From Multifurca ochricompacta (lineage: Eukaryota; Basidiomycota; Agaricomycetes; Russulales; Russulaceae), in assembly GCA_022496185.1 (NCBI GenBank), contig WTXG01000378.1, positions 1-28,717 of the forward strand: a stretch of 28,717 bases of DNA, in the 5' to 3' direction. Below, in pieces: positions 9,936 to 20,953 of the stretch. The notes under the pieces are model-generated. The model was given only the letters and a program-made list of their open reading frames with translations. It did no database searches and had not been told where the DNA came from. The position numbers and the translations under genes are program-made. Numbering within the stretch: the stretch's first letter is position 1; each line of letters opens with the position of its first letter.

Positions 9936-12900
9936 TCGATGGATGGGATGGGTGTATGAACGCTGAACGCCCTAAGAACCGAATATCGCTTAATTTACCT
10001 AATATAGTTATTATTTCTCACGAACTACCCCCGCCCTTGTGCTGTGTGCGCCATTGCGCCCTTCAAGCCCTGTCACATGAACGCATGAACATGATGATGC
10101 GCCCATGACCAGGAGCTTATTATCCCCCCCCATTCTTATCTAAAGGCTCGACATTTCGGAAACCCGACGGGGGAAACATGCTGGTCTGACATGGGTTTCA
10201 GGCGTGTCCGTATTCCACTATCCGTATCACGTGCTGTGGCCAGGTTCAGGCTTATCTCCCTTGTTCTTGTAAAACACAATCACGTTCAGTTCAGCTCAGC
10301 AGACCCCTAGGCCTTTCCAATATAACCCATTCGTCTTGCTATCCGTTTCAGGCTTTTAACAGTTTCCCGTGTCACTCTTGCCTTCATGTCCCCATCTGGT
10401 TTTTTTCTCTGAACGAACATCAGCAAGGCAATGGTTAACCAACCCTAGGTCGCACAACTCTCAGCCGTTCTTCGCGTGCAGAATTTCTTGCCCTTTCCGA
10501 TCCCCTTCCGCCTGTCCTCCGTGTACCATGCTGTGGGTACCACTTGGTATGCCGAACCTGGATGCGCTTAGAAACTCCAGTGACACCTAACTTACCGATC
10601 CCGGCTCTGAGTCGCTTACCTGGGACCCCTGCCCGTATTACAATTGAAAAGGGATGAAGCCGGGTTAGATTTCGTTGATGTTCGAGGGTCACAAAAGATC
10701 GGTTGGCGATGAGCACAATGGACATGAGGCACTGCGACTCGCAGGCGACCCTACTCCGAAACACTTGTCCTCGTGCTAGATGGCGAGGTGAACGCTCCAC
10801 AACATGATCAGTTGTTTGAGATATTCCCAGCCAGCCGTATTACATGTAGCCCCCCTCCTAGTCGCATCGAGGGGTGCCAGTGCGGTGTTGTCCTTAAGCT
10901 TGCGATTGTCCAACCGCTAACGATTGAATGGAGTGGTACCATATCACTCCGGCCCCAGTTCCACTCTTATTATTCTTTCTCGGGCTACGTAAATTTCCCG
11001 TCCATGGTGTGCCGCATGTTCGGATGGTGGAGAGTAGTAATCAATGGTAAAGCTGCCGCCGCTTTACCGAAATTTGCCGTAAACAGACACCAGGCAATCT
11101 AGTGTCAAGCCGTGCGCGGCACTTGCGACAGTCGCCAGGATCCGATTTAACCTGCGAACATGTTTCGGGAGGATGAGGAATCCATGAATCATCATCATCA
11201 TTATCCTACTGCACGGAGAACTCAGTGATACGTGATAGGAGATGCAGCTCAATCACCGAATGATGTGATCGATTAGCCTACCGCATGACGGCAACTTGGA
11301 CACGGAATACATGACCACCTACCTTGGTCACCTTTAGCATCCTGTATCCGATCTTAGTAGACTGGTGACTGGCATCCGCAGTCCATGATGGGAATAGCTC
11401 GATCATCAATTAACCCCAAGCCTTCAGCGTCTCCTCCAGCACCTCAAAGGCCGTGCCCTGTGTGCTCCTATTAGCCCACGAAGTTTTGCAACCCATTCAA
11501 CTTGTGCAACGAGCGCTGGCATTGGCGTGGACCTGTGCACCTCTTAGAGTGGCCACGCTCGGTACGTGTGCCTCCAGATGAGTCTGAACGGATCATGCTC
11601 GTGTCATAGTCGCGAGTTTCAGCCATCCCATCTCAATGTACAGGGGCGAAGCGAAAATCCACCTGTCCGTAATGTTCCGCGTCACATAGACCATGTTCGG
11701 ACCAAAGTCTGGCGTACAAATGATAAATTCACCGTAATGGTATATAAAACGTACCCGTGGCCCGTGGAGAATCTATGGTGCCGTACTCGGAACCGGCGAC
11801 TTGATTGAGGGCAATAATCTGGCCCTGATTGAATCAGCACTGGTGAGCACGAAGCACCTCTCACCCCCTTCCTCCATCGACCCACCAAGTAAAACCGGCC
11901 ATGGCTGGGAAGATAGGACATGTACAATCTGGAGCGTTGCTATTACCTCTCTCGGTGCGCAGAAGCTGGGTTGGGTGCACGTACCAGTATACAAAAAAAA
12001 AAAAGTACTCAGGTCAACCCTGGAACCTGATTGGCTGTTCGGAGGCAAGCCCACTAAGCACCCGAAATTGAATTTTATTTTGCTCGTTTGCTTTCTTCTT
12101 TGTAAAATAAAATAAGAATGCCCGCAGGATCCGATTCTCCACCCGGGCGGTAAGCTTTGAGGGAGCTGAATGCGACAACCCGCGTTCCTGACGATACTCG
12201 GGCAAAGCCATCACCTTTGCCGAACTCAATTGAGAGACCACATCGACCGCGAGGGGGGAATACTCGGAAGTAATCGAGAGCAAGGACTTCGACTACAGTT
12301 GGATTGGATTGTACTGAAGCTACCTCATTCGTATTACCTCCGACACGAGGGTTTGCATCGCGACCGCCAGGCCAGGTTTGTCTCCACGTGGTCCAGCTCA
12401 ACGCGTGCCTCATCTGGGTATCGCTCGCTCGCTGTTTCCTCCATCGATACTACCCCACCCCCGCACCATAGAGTCCCGTTGGCACGAGCTGGTGCTAAGA
12501 TACAAGGTCAATCCTCGATGAGATGCCTCGTCAACTGTAAGCACACAAGACGTGCGGAGGGCCGCTGGCCGTTCTTGATTTTGCGCCCATACCAGTCAGC
12601 ACTGTCATAGCGCCGCAAGGTACAATACAGGCAAGGCGCTCCCCTCCCCCACCCCGTAGCCCTTTCTGGAAGTCCGGTTGCTAGTCTAGGATTCCTTCTT
12701 CCAACAGGACGGCGCACTTGAGTGCTGTCTGCGCCTAAGCAGCTTTACGGCGTCTTTGGAAAGTCAATCACTAAGAGAGATACTAAAAGCGGGTGAATTG
12801 GCTATCTCACGATTGCGCCTGCTGGAATAATTGTCAGTGGGCGTTTTGTCTTGTCTTTTCTTTTTCTTTTGTGTGTGTATGAGTTGTTCCATTCTTATTG

Positions 12901-14060
12901 TCCGCGGTGATGAATATGGCCGAACCGGTTTGGCGGAAATTCCCGAGATGTAGTTGACCCTGCACGATAGCGGTCCTGGTAGCGGGTGTTCTACTCATTA
13001 GTTAGAGCCCGTGCCCGTGGTAGCAAGCCGGTGGTTAGGTTATGGACCCCGAATACGAATAAGAGAGGCAATTCGAGTGCGAGTTACTTGGTTGGTTGGT
13101 TGGTTGGTTGGAATTGCCACCGCGGTGACGTCGCGTTGATCATAATGCGTAACGATAGTCGGCCCTCGGTCTCTGGTCTGCATATGCTGTCTCCCTGTCT
13201 CACAAACAGACCAAGGTGCCGAAAACCTGGGCTCAAGCCAAGAACGGCGTTGATCGGCGTCGACGTCTGAGTACCATCATCTTGAACTAAGCAAGGCCAG
13301 GAAATTGCAGATAGTTTATCCAACAAGGGGAAAACTGAGAAACTGAGCAGACTGAGTTAATTCGGCGACAATGCTATAGGGAGGAACAGCTAGCGAGGCG
13401 TAGCTATGCGGTGCGATCTCGCATGACCGAAACGGGGGCTGTGCTGCGGAGTTGAGAAGGGATCAAATGAAAAGATATGAAGCGGAGGCACAAGATAACA
13501 TTTTCATGTCGCTGACCCGGTCTGATAGTTGCAATACACTGGGGCGTCGGGTGAGGGTGAGTAGGCCCGTCCTTACTACCTTCTTCCTTGAAATAACCTT
13601 TTGAAAGAGGAGGTATGTGTGAGATCAGACAGTGCATCGTGCATCGTGTGTAAAGGGAACCCTGCAATTATCCTCTCCTCGGGCATGCCTCGGGGGTCAT
13701 GCCCGAGCCTCTCCATGTATATGATGCCCCTGGAGGGGGGGGGGACGAAGGGGTTCCGGCAGAATGCGTGTATGCGTGTGTGCAAGTCGCAAACACGACA
13801 AGCGGGTCGCCTTAACCTTTTTAAATTTGAATTTTGATTTGGGCATCGGGTAGTGAATGGGGTTGTCTGTGGCCCGGTAGGATGGGTAATATACTACTCA
13901 ATACTTCTACTTCTACTACTACCGAGGGGTGAGTGAATGTATTCCGCTCCGATGGATACGGTGAAGTGAGAGAGATGAGGAGAGGGATACCCGCCCGTGA
14001 CGTGGGTCACCGAAGTTGAGATCCATCTGGCTAACGATCGTGGGGCCGTGTGACGGATGA
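9936..14060. other. Gene-poor region with faint coding-like traces
   Basis: No gene can be supported across this long stretch. On the minus strand, segments around 11240-11480 (FPSWTADASHQSTKIGYRML, then VTKVGGHV) and 11585-11750 (YGEFIICTPDFGPNMVYVTR) read like real protein rather than noise, but they are short, in different frames and separated by stops. I could not name the family. Another minus-strand frame at 10435-10800 and one at 12075-12413 have no recognisable motifs. Simple sequence includes an A-run at about 11993-12004, TTGG repeats at 13088-13111 and a G-run near 13735. The region looks like decayed genes or old mobile-element debris, but no terminal repeats or transposase motifs were seen. 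Confidence 0.45.
13088..13111 (+). repeat. Microsatellite (TTGG)6
   Basis: Six tandem TTGG units, seen directly. It is intergenic and has no evident function. Confidence 0.9.
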
Positions 14061-14495
14061 TGTTTGCTCAGTAATCTTTTCTTTTCTAGCCCTCGCTCGG
14101 CCAATCGAGAAATGGTAATCCTCTCTGTCTTCTCCTTCTTTCTTTTCTTTGCTCTGTAATTAATAATTGTATTATAAACATTCTCCTCATCTCTCCCCTC
14201 CCTTCCCCCTTCCCCTTCCCTTCCTCTCCTCCCTCCTCCCTTTCTCATAAACCTATTTCTCACTCTCTCCTTTCCTTTTTCCTTTCTTTCTCTCTCTATA
14301 CCTCTACCTACTTCCCGCCCTTTCTCCTTCTCACACACACTCCCCCCATCCCCATCCCCATCCCGTCCCCATCCCCATCCTGAGCGTCCTCATTCCCATC
14401 ATTTCCGCCCTTTAACTTTAAACGACTCTTTCATCCCTTCATCCTTACTTTGTATATCCCTTTCTCCACCGCCAATCCATTCTCCCCATTCTACA
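14061..14495 (+). promoter_or_regulatory. Long pyrimidine-rich promoter/leader of the DsbA-like gene
   Basis: From about 14080 to the ATG at 14496 the plus strand is dominated by C and T, including CCTTCC/CTCC runs (14190-14300) and CATCCC-type repeats (about 14347-14380). Such tracts are typical of fungal core promoters and 5' leaders. The minus-strand frame at 13919-14338 is a Glu/Arg/Lys-rich shadow of this tract, not a gene. Confidence 0.55.
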
Positions 14496-15728
14496 ATGTC
14501 CAAGCGCGTAGTCAAACTCATCGTCATCTCGGACTTCGTGAGTCAGCTAAACGCCCGCCCCACCCTAGCGCGCGTATTCTATTTCTGTCTCCTATCTCCC
14601 GCTGACCTTCATATCTTTCCTCCTTCTTTCTCAGGCCTGCCCGTGGTGTTTCGTCGCTCACCGCGAGCTCCAGACTGCCATTGCACAATGCGCAAACCTT
14701 CCAATATGCTTCGAGGTCGAATACCGGCCATTCCTACTTCACCCTACCCTTCCCCTAGAGCCAATAACTAAGAACGAATTTGTTGGGAAGAAGATAGGTC
14801 GAGATAAATGGGAGGCATGTAAGCGTATGGCGACGGAGCGAGGCGAAGAAGTCGGCATTAATTTGTGAGTCGTCAACCTCAAGTCCTACTATTCATCCAT
14901 TCCCTTCCTCTTCTCGCATAAACTCGTCCACCTGTCCCTGATTTATCTGCCCGATCGCCATCCGTTATCTCGGTCGTCCCATCTCCTTTCACGGCCCGAC
15001 GGAGTAATCCCTTCCTTTTACTATACACTCTTCTCGTCTCCGGCTTCGGCCTCTTTTTCCCCATCAAATTCTCTTACTCACCTCCTCTCCTCCCCAGTTC
15101 ATTCAGCGGCCCCGTCAGTTCGACAATCGGTGCACATCGACTAGTTATCAAAGCATTTGAGATCGGTGGCCCTGCAGTGCAATCTAATTTAATCACTCTT
15201 ATCTTTCGTGCATACTGTGAAGATGATCTTGACATCGGCGACCCCGAGGTCCTTGCAGACGTGGCCGAGCAGGCGGGTTTAATGTCCACCGTGGAGGTGA
15301 GCGTCTGTCACGCAGGCAATCGGCGGCTACCTAGAGATTCTCCATTTTCATTTTATGCGAGGGGCCGCGCATCCAAATCTGATCTCGAGGAATAAGCGTC
15401 GCTGAGTTTGACCGTCTGTTTAGGCACTGAGCTTCTTGAATTCCGACGAGTGCCTGGCCAAGGTGAACCACCAGGTAGCCGAAGCGCGCGCGAAGGGTGT
15501 GACCGGGGTGCCATTCACTATTATCGATGGCAAGTGGGCAGTCAGTGGCGGGCAGTCGGCGCCTGTATTTGTGAAGGTGCGCATCACCCGAAAATTTCCG
15601 ACAAAGCAGTGTGGCCCATTTATATAACGTGAATATAACAGATATTCAACAAGTTGGCAGAAACGCCGGTTTTACCACCCTCACAATCGAGTACACCTGT
15701 ACCAGCTACGGCCGTTGCAGTAGCATGA
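14496..15728 (+). CDS. DsbA/FrnE-like thioredoxin-fold oxidoreductase, five exons, complete
   Basis: Protein of 236 residues in the DSBA-like family (PF01323 type; FrnE and 2-hydroxychromene-2-carboxylate isomerase relatives). Exons: 14496-14537, 14635-14864, 15098-15296, 15424-15576 and 15642-15728. All introns are GT-AG, the phases agree, and there are no frame breaks. The N-terminus MSKRVVKLIVISDF is beta strand 1 of the fold and leads straight into ACPWCFVAHRE, so the redox motif is C16-P-W-C19. The helical insertion domain follows (RDKWEACKRMATERGEEVGI; AHRLVIKAFEIGG; FRAYCEDDLDIGDPEVLADV). The cis-proline loop GVTGVPFTIIDG has P187, and the protein ends in a short Pro/Val/Ala tail. There is no signal peptide or membrane segment, so it is probably cytosolic. 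The likely activity is thiol-disulfide exchange or a glutathione-linked isomerase-type reaction; the substrate cannot be read from sequence. Frame and motif integrity suggest a functional gene. Confidence 0.93.
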
Positions 15729-15741
15729 TCATGATCATGCT
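15722..15741. repeat. 20-bp perfect palindrome over the DsbA-like stop codon
   Basis: AGCATGATCATGATCATGCT reads the same on both strands. It contains the TGA stop (15726-15728) of the DsbA-like gene and is followed by TTTTATAAA. In RNA it could fold as a hairpin next to the stop and the U-rich stretch. The symmetry is seen directly; any role in 3' end formation or mRNA stability is a guess. Confidence 0.8.
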
Positions 15742-17556
15742 TTTATAAATTCGTCACTTTTGCTACTGTTCGCAATCCACACGCAATGCCGCAATGCCAA
15801 CTCAAGTTCGGTGTGTTGGAGCCGACGATATCCGCATCATCTCTCTTTCACGTGACTGACCTTACCTTTTTGCCTCGTTTAACTATCCTCTCATCGATAT
15901 TTTTGTTTTTTGCACCCTTTTCTTTTCCCCCATTTCTCCTTTTATTATGACTATCCCATCCCAGTCAAAGGGACACCTATTTCATGTCATGTATTTAGGA
16001 GAGGAGTTGTGGACATCCAAAGACCCATCCAGTTGTATCTCTTGCAGTATTATGAATGGGATGGGAAGAACAACGCTACGCTTGCACTTCCAGCACAATT
16101 ACTCTGTGATGCGACACGCTACTTCCCAACTTCAGCATGATTACTAATCAATCATCAGTTGTGCTGCAATGTTACAGATCGACCAGCTTAACATGTTGAG
16201 GCGCCCCCATTAAGGAACTCATCGTGTGTTAGCAGAGTAGAGACTCTTGCTGTCGCGGTCATTAAGTTACCAAGTCTAGCAAATTGCACGAGAATGCTTG
16301 AAAATGGCCCTCTCCTACGGATTCGTCGATATCACATCACTACGTGCGAAGCTCACCACAACGGGATCGCCTCGTGGTTCGTCCAAGGTACTGTTTACAT
16401 TGAGTGGAAAAGGTTGGGTTCACTCTCATAGCGGGAATCCGGAAAGAGGTTTTTTTTGGTTTGTCATTACCCAGCTGACCTACGTTTATATCGTCAACCA
16501 GTTCTTCAATCATCCAAGATAACGAGGGCATACGGCGCGGCAGGCCGGATTAGACTCAGTTGCATCTTTTTCTTATTTTGTTGACATGGACTTCACGGAC
16601 TCCGGGAAGCAGGATCGTTGAGGTGTTGTTGCTCGCTCTCTTCTCTCCTTACCCAGCTTTGTGCTCGGCCCGATTCATTTCTGCGATAACTCAGTGAAGA
16701 TGAACTTATCTTATCCAATACCTGGTGAAAGCAATTGGTTTCGCACAACCCTAGACAGGGCAAAGTTTAATATTATCGTGGATGACGGAACATACACGAA
16801 CGAACGTTGCTGGGGGTCGAGAAATGCGAATATGCCTTTTCGCCTTTTCGCCTTTTTTCCAATGCCTGATGGTCTCTCGTCGTCCGCCGCTTGCTGAGGA
16901 ACTTGTTCGGAGGGTTCTTGCAGTTTAAACCTGATCCAGCAGGGATTTCCGGAGCTCAATGTGGATCTTACTCCCTGGAGATGCAGAGGAAGAAGAAGCG
17001 TTGTTGTCGGCAGGTTTCCCTCACTAATTGCCGTTATTCTCAAATCGTTTATCAGTTTTTTTTTTTTTTTTTCATTTCTCCACGGAGGAGTTCTTTACTT
17101 CACACCGCCTTTCCACTTCCACTTCTTTCTGTTTCCCGCTTCCAGAGTCCGCCGAGACAATTCTCACACAAAATCGCATATCGGGCACTTTATTACGGGG
17201 TGTATATGGATAATCATTTCAACAGATGTTCTCTTCCTCTAGGCCAATACGCAGCCCCCCTATACTGGATAGACCATAAGCTCAGTCTGAGGGCGTGGGG
17301 TTACGCGTCCCCTATATCTGTTTAAACCAGATCGACCACATTTCGCAGCATGGCTCCGGATCTATGATATACATCAGATCAGGAAGACTACAAATTCTAG
17401 GATGCCTAGAGTGATCAGCGCCAGAACGCCTAGAATGACTAGCATGCCATTCTAGACAGTCTAGTACTGGTTACCCAAGGCAGTCTATGCTTCTTTCTGA
17501 TGTAGACAATCCCTGGCACACTGGATGAAAATAATAAATATCCTTATCCCGAAGTA
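15742..17556. other. Gene-poor region
   Basis: No gene can be supported. Open frames at 15910-16147, 16298-16522, 16661-16897 and 16891-17325 are short, lack motifs and show no coherent splice pattern. There is a T-run near 17056-17071. A small cluster of related sites lies at 17404-17455: GCCTAGARTGA twice, plus an inverted copy. The stretch may be decayed coding or mobile DNA. Confidence 0.45.
17430..17455. repeat. Short inverted repeat CTAGAATG / CATTCTAG
   Basis: Eight-base arms at 17430-17437 and 17448-17455 with a 10-nt spacer. A near-identical direct copy of the left part (GCCTAGAGTGA) starts at 17404, 24 nt before GCCTAGAATGA at 17428. This is a small repeated-site cluster of unknown meaning. 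Confidence 0.6.
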
Positions 17557-18420
17557 TTTAAATTCTACTATGCTGCACTTTGTGAATTCCGTAGACTGAT
17601 GGAGCACCTTGTCATCGAGCGCAGACAGGATATGAACATGCGGGGTGTTGTCCATGGCGCCCCATTACATTCGGCTTCAGACATTGGACGACTCGGGGTT
17701 CCGAAAATTTTATTTGAGCGCGGTGCGGAGGCGAACGCCCTTTACGAAGGAGACGACTGGATTCCATTGCGTTATGCCTCGGCATGCGATCACGTTGACA
17801 TTGCAGTACTGGTGCGAACGCGAATGCCTTGGAGCTCGTCTCCATTGCACTAGCACCAACGGAGGGACACCTTAAAATTTGCGCAACCACTACAACAAGG
17901 CCAGGACTACCAGGTCTCAACTTCATTGCACGAGGCATGTCAAAGTACGGAGAGTTCGAGGCCATGCAATTATTACTTGAAAGTAGTGCGCGTGTGGACG
18001 CCCGGGACGGCTTTGGTCTCTAAGTCCTTTGCGCAGTGAATTGGCAGGTAGGGCGACTGGACGTTTTTCCCCACTGATCAAACACGGTGCGGCCATAGGC
18101 GATCAAGACGGGCCATCAAGGTTCCACTTTGCTACGCGATGCATCATAGATACTGCGCGATTTCGGCGCGGAAGTGAACGCCTGGGACAGTGAGGGTTTG
18201 GAATCATCGAAATCCGGACAGACATCTTCTCTCGACCTTGGTAGAGGTTGACGTCGAGGTGGACTCCCTTGCCTCTGCATGTTGCGTTGTACAACAGAAG
18301 ACGGGGATTGACCAACTGTGGTACCGATGTGAATGCCTTATAGGATTCCATTACACTTCGCATCGTAATTGGCAATGTGGATATCAGATTATTGTTGTTG
18401 GATCATGATGCCTTTTCTGA
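17557..18420 (+). pseudogene. Ankyrin-repeat protein fragment, frame-broken
   Basis: Relic of an ankyrin-repeat array, probably the tail of a large NACHT/ankyrin protein common in Agaricomycetes. The frame opens with FKFYYAALCEFRRLMEHLVI. It continues with GAPLHSASDIGRLGVPKILF then ERGAEANALYEGDDWIPLRY ASA.DHVDIA, which matches the ankyrin consensus TPLH.A...G...V..LL..GA.VNA...G.TPL. After a stop near 17853, further repeats appear in other frames: GEFEAMQLLLESSARVDARD (about 17950-18005), LIKHGAAIGDQDG (about 18078-18115) and GSEVNAWDSEG (about 18168-18200). At least four repeats can be seen. There is no start codon context, no upstream NACHT domain and there are several stops, so this is a truncated, decayed copy. 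Confidence 0.72.
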
Positions 18421-18474
18421 TCCCTGCAAGCGGGCTGTATTGAAATTGAAATAAAGACAGACGGTAGATAACTT

Positions 18475-20953
18475 ATGTGTGGTGAGATCATAGTACATGA
18501 CTGACCTGTGCTAGTGCTTGGTTCCTGATTGTCATTACCCACGCTCATCGTTTATTTTATAGTAGTAGCACATCTTTCCATCACTACTTCGTACGTCTAC
18601 CTTCCATCCGATTTGTCAAAGGAATCCATCTTGGGCACCCTCGTCATCGTCGTCCTCAAAGCCCAGCACCTCATTGACAACCACAAATTTTACAAACAAG
18701 ACCCGTACGCAAAGCTCTCCCTTAGTGGAGCTTCTAAGCAGACCCCTGTGGATCCCAAGGGTGGGCAACACCCGTATGGGATGCTGAGCTTCGCTTTCCT
18801 ATCTCCAGAGATCCGTCGAAGAGTAACAGAACGCTCAGCGTCTCGGTGTTCTCAGAGGAGAAAAAGGACGATGAACTCCTCGGGGAAGCCACTGTCGATA
18901 TTGATGAAACCCTCAAGACAGGCGAATTCGACGGTCTGTTTTCCTTCTTTCTCAACGCGGCTGCTGTGGTCTGGAGGCTCATGATAAGGACAGATTGGGT
19001 ACCGTTGAGTCTGAAGGGCACCCAGCGCGGAGAGGTTTATCTTGAAATGACTTTTTTCTCAGCAGGCCCTTCTCCACTTACCCGACGCCCCTCCAAGTTC
19101 ACGAATCCCACTGAACGACTCGCTCGACCGCAGCAACCCGTTGCCCAACGACCCCAGCGCGTGACATCACAGCCATCGTCTTCGAACGTAACCCCTCATG
19201 TACAGCCATCATGGAGTAGCTCACAGGATACCTCCAGACAAGGCCGTGCTAAGGTCGTGCAAGTGCCGCTGCCTGGGTCCTGGCCTGGGCAGTCATCTCA
19301 ACATCAGCAGCCGTCCCAGCTCGCTGCGCCGTCGAACCCTAACAGACGGTCTCCGAAAGATCAAGACAGTGCATTGCCTCCGCTTCCTCTTGACGCTGTG
19401 CCGAAGCAAGAGTTTGTACCGGCTATCCTTCGACCAGGTGGGCCCTCTGGTGTGCCTCCAGGTACCACTGTGCTACCAAGTCATGAAGCTCGGTCCGTTC
19501 CATCAGACACACCTGAGCAAGGGCGGTACCGAGCTGGAACATCCTCACCTCCCTTTTCCAACCACGTTGCCCTTTAGCTACGGGTTATCACTCCACTACG
19601 CATAGTGATTTGAGTTCGAACGCCTATCACCCCCCTCACCTCACTCATCAGGATACGCTACCGTTACCTGTCTCGCTGGCACCGCTGGCACCGCAGTCCC
19701 CCATGTCCATTCATCTTCGCCACAACTGCAACCACAGCCACAACCACAGCCACGTGCGCGCGCGATCTCGGGGCAAGGACCCCAGGGTACGATGGGTATT
19801 CGTCGGGCGTGCAGGCAATCACGCAGCCTTCTCCTCAGCCACACCGTGAACTCGCGTATGTTAACCACAATTCTCAACCGCAATCGCCACCCCAGCAACA
19901 ACAACAGATACAACACAGCCCTCCGCACCAAACACAACCTCCACCGAGCCAATCAGCCCCATATGTGTCGTCATACCCACCCAAATATCAAATCCCTGTT
20001 CACCCATACGTCGCAAGCCCCGACTCTCTGTCACCTGGCCAATCATACGGGGCAACCGCGAGCCCCGCGTCGCCCGCTCATCCATACGCCTCGACTTCGA
20101 GTCCTACCCCGCCGACTCAGTCACATGTCTTGAACCCGAGTCCTGCGCCCGCCACCCAGTCATATCATCCAACCTCGAGCCCTGCTCCGTCCGGCCACCC
20201 ATATGTGGCCACTTCGAGCCCTAACCCACTCGCCCAGTCTTACACGGTGACACCTGTCCCTGCTCCTCAGGGACATACGTTGTCTGCAAGCCCTGTTCCG
20301 TCGATTCAGTCATATGTCTCACCCACGGGCTCCTCCCTATCTCCTTTTGTCCCATCACACGCCTCCCCCCCACCCTCCGCGCCTGCGCAGGTGTATATCG
20401 CGCCGATTAATCCTCTTTTCCCTCTGCAAACTTCTCCACCTCCCATGCCATCATACGGCTTTCGTATACACCTGCTCCAGCTCCGTCTTTCCCTACTCCA
20501 TCGTTCCCGGTGCCCCAGCACACCGTAGACTACTTCAGGGCTGGTACTGCTACTCCCTTCTCGCTCCATGACGAACCGGAGTTGCCCGATCCATATTTGG
20601 TCAAACGCTACCAGACTCCGTTACCACTCCCCCCGGGCACTTCCAACCCACCCAATTCCAGCCGACACGCGAAGCCGGAGCCGAAGCCCCCTTCCGCGCC
20701 CGCTCCAGGTACAAGGAGCACGATACAGAACGAGGGCGAACGCGCGGCGCGCAAGCTACAACATAGGGAGGATGAGAACGCGCGTGCGCGCCGCGAACAG
20801 GAGGAGCGTGACGCCGAATTGGCGCGCACGCTCGATCTGGAGCTCAATCTCGACCGCAGTAGGAATGACGCACAGGGAGGGCCTGGTGCTCCGCCGTCGT
20901 TTCCACCACCCCGCGCAGAAATGGTGGGAAGGGGTATGCCTGGTGCATGGTAG
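18475..20953 (+). CDS. C2-domain protein with long Pro/Ser/Gln-rich tail, several frame breaks
   Basis: The N-terminal C2 domain, a Ca2+/phospholipid-binding fold, reads LGTLVIVVLKAQHLIDNHKF, YKQDPYAKLSLSG, VDPKGGQHP, WDAELRFPI, then LSVSVFSEEKKDDELLGEAT and WVPLSLKGTQRGEVYLEM. A one-base break at CACCCGTATGG (about 18772) separates HP from VWDAEL. An intron at 18934-18993 joins GEFD to DWVPL. No ATG starts the C2 frame directly. One model is ATGTGTG at 18475-18481, intron 18482-18562, then in-frame coding; another is that the TTG at 18613 was once ATG. The tail is Pro/Ser/Gln-rich, with a break near 19570-19800 and another at the TTT near 20463. It ends with a charged helix ERAARKLQHREDENARARRE, then ELARTLDLELNLD, stopping at 20951-20953. 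A C2 head with a Pro-rich tail resembles the fungal cytokinesis proteins Inn1/Fic1, but orthology is not shown. Confidence 0.75.
20061..20330 (+). repeat. Degenerate 13-residue (39-nt) tandem repeats in the C2 protein tail
   Basis: Within the tail, about seven successive units of 12-13 residues follow the pattern SPxPxxQSYxxTS. Examples are SPAPATQSYHPTS (20139), SPAPSGHPYVATS (20178) and SPNPLAQSYTVTP (20217). The spacing is 39 nt except for one 36-nt unit (20256-20291). The array is a low-complexity Pro/Ser/Tyr linker that probably grew by tandem duplication. Confidence 0.75.

Noticed and set aside
13919..14338. Minus-strand 139-codon Glu/Arg/Lys-rich frame
   Set aside because: It is the shadow of the pyrimidine-rich leader of the DsbA-like gene.
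16860..16930. Possible F-box-like residues RRPPLAEELVRRVLAV
   Set aside because: Too short, followed by stops, and with no supporting downstream domain.
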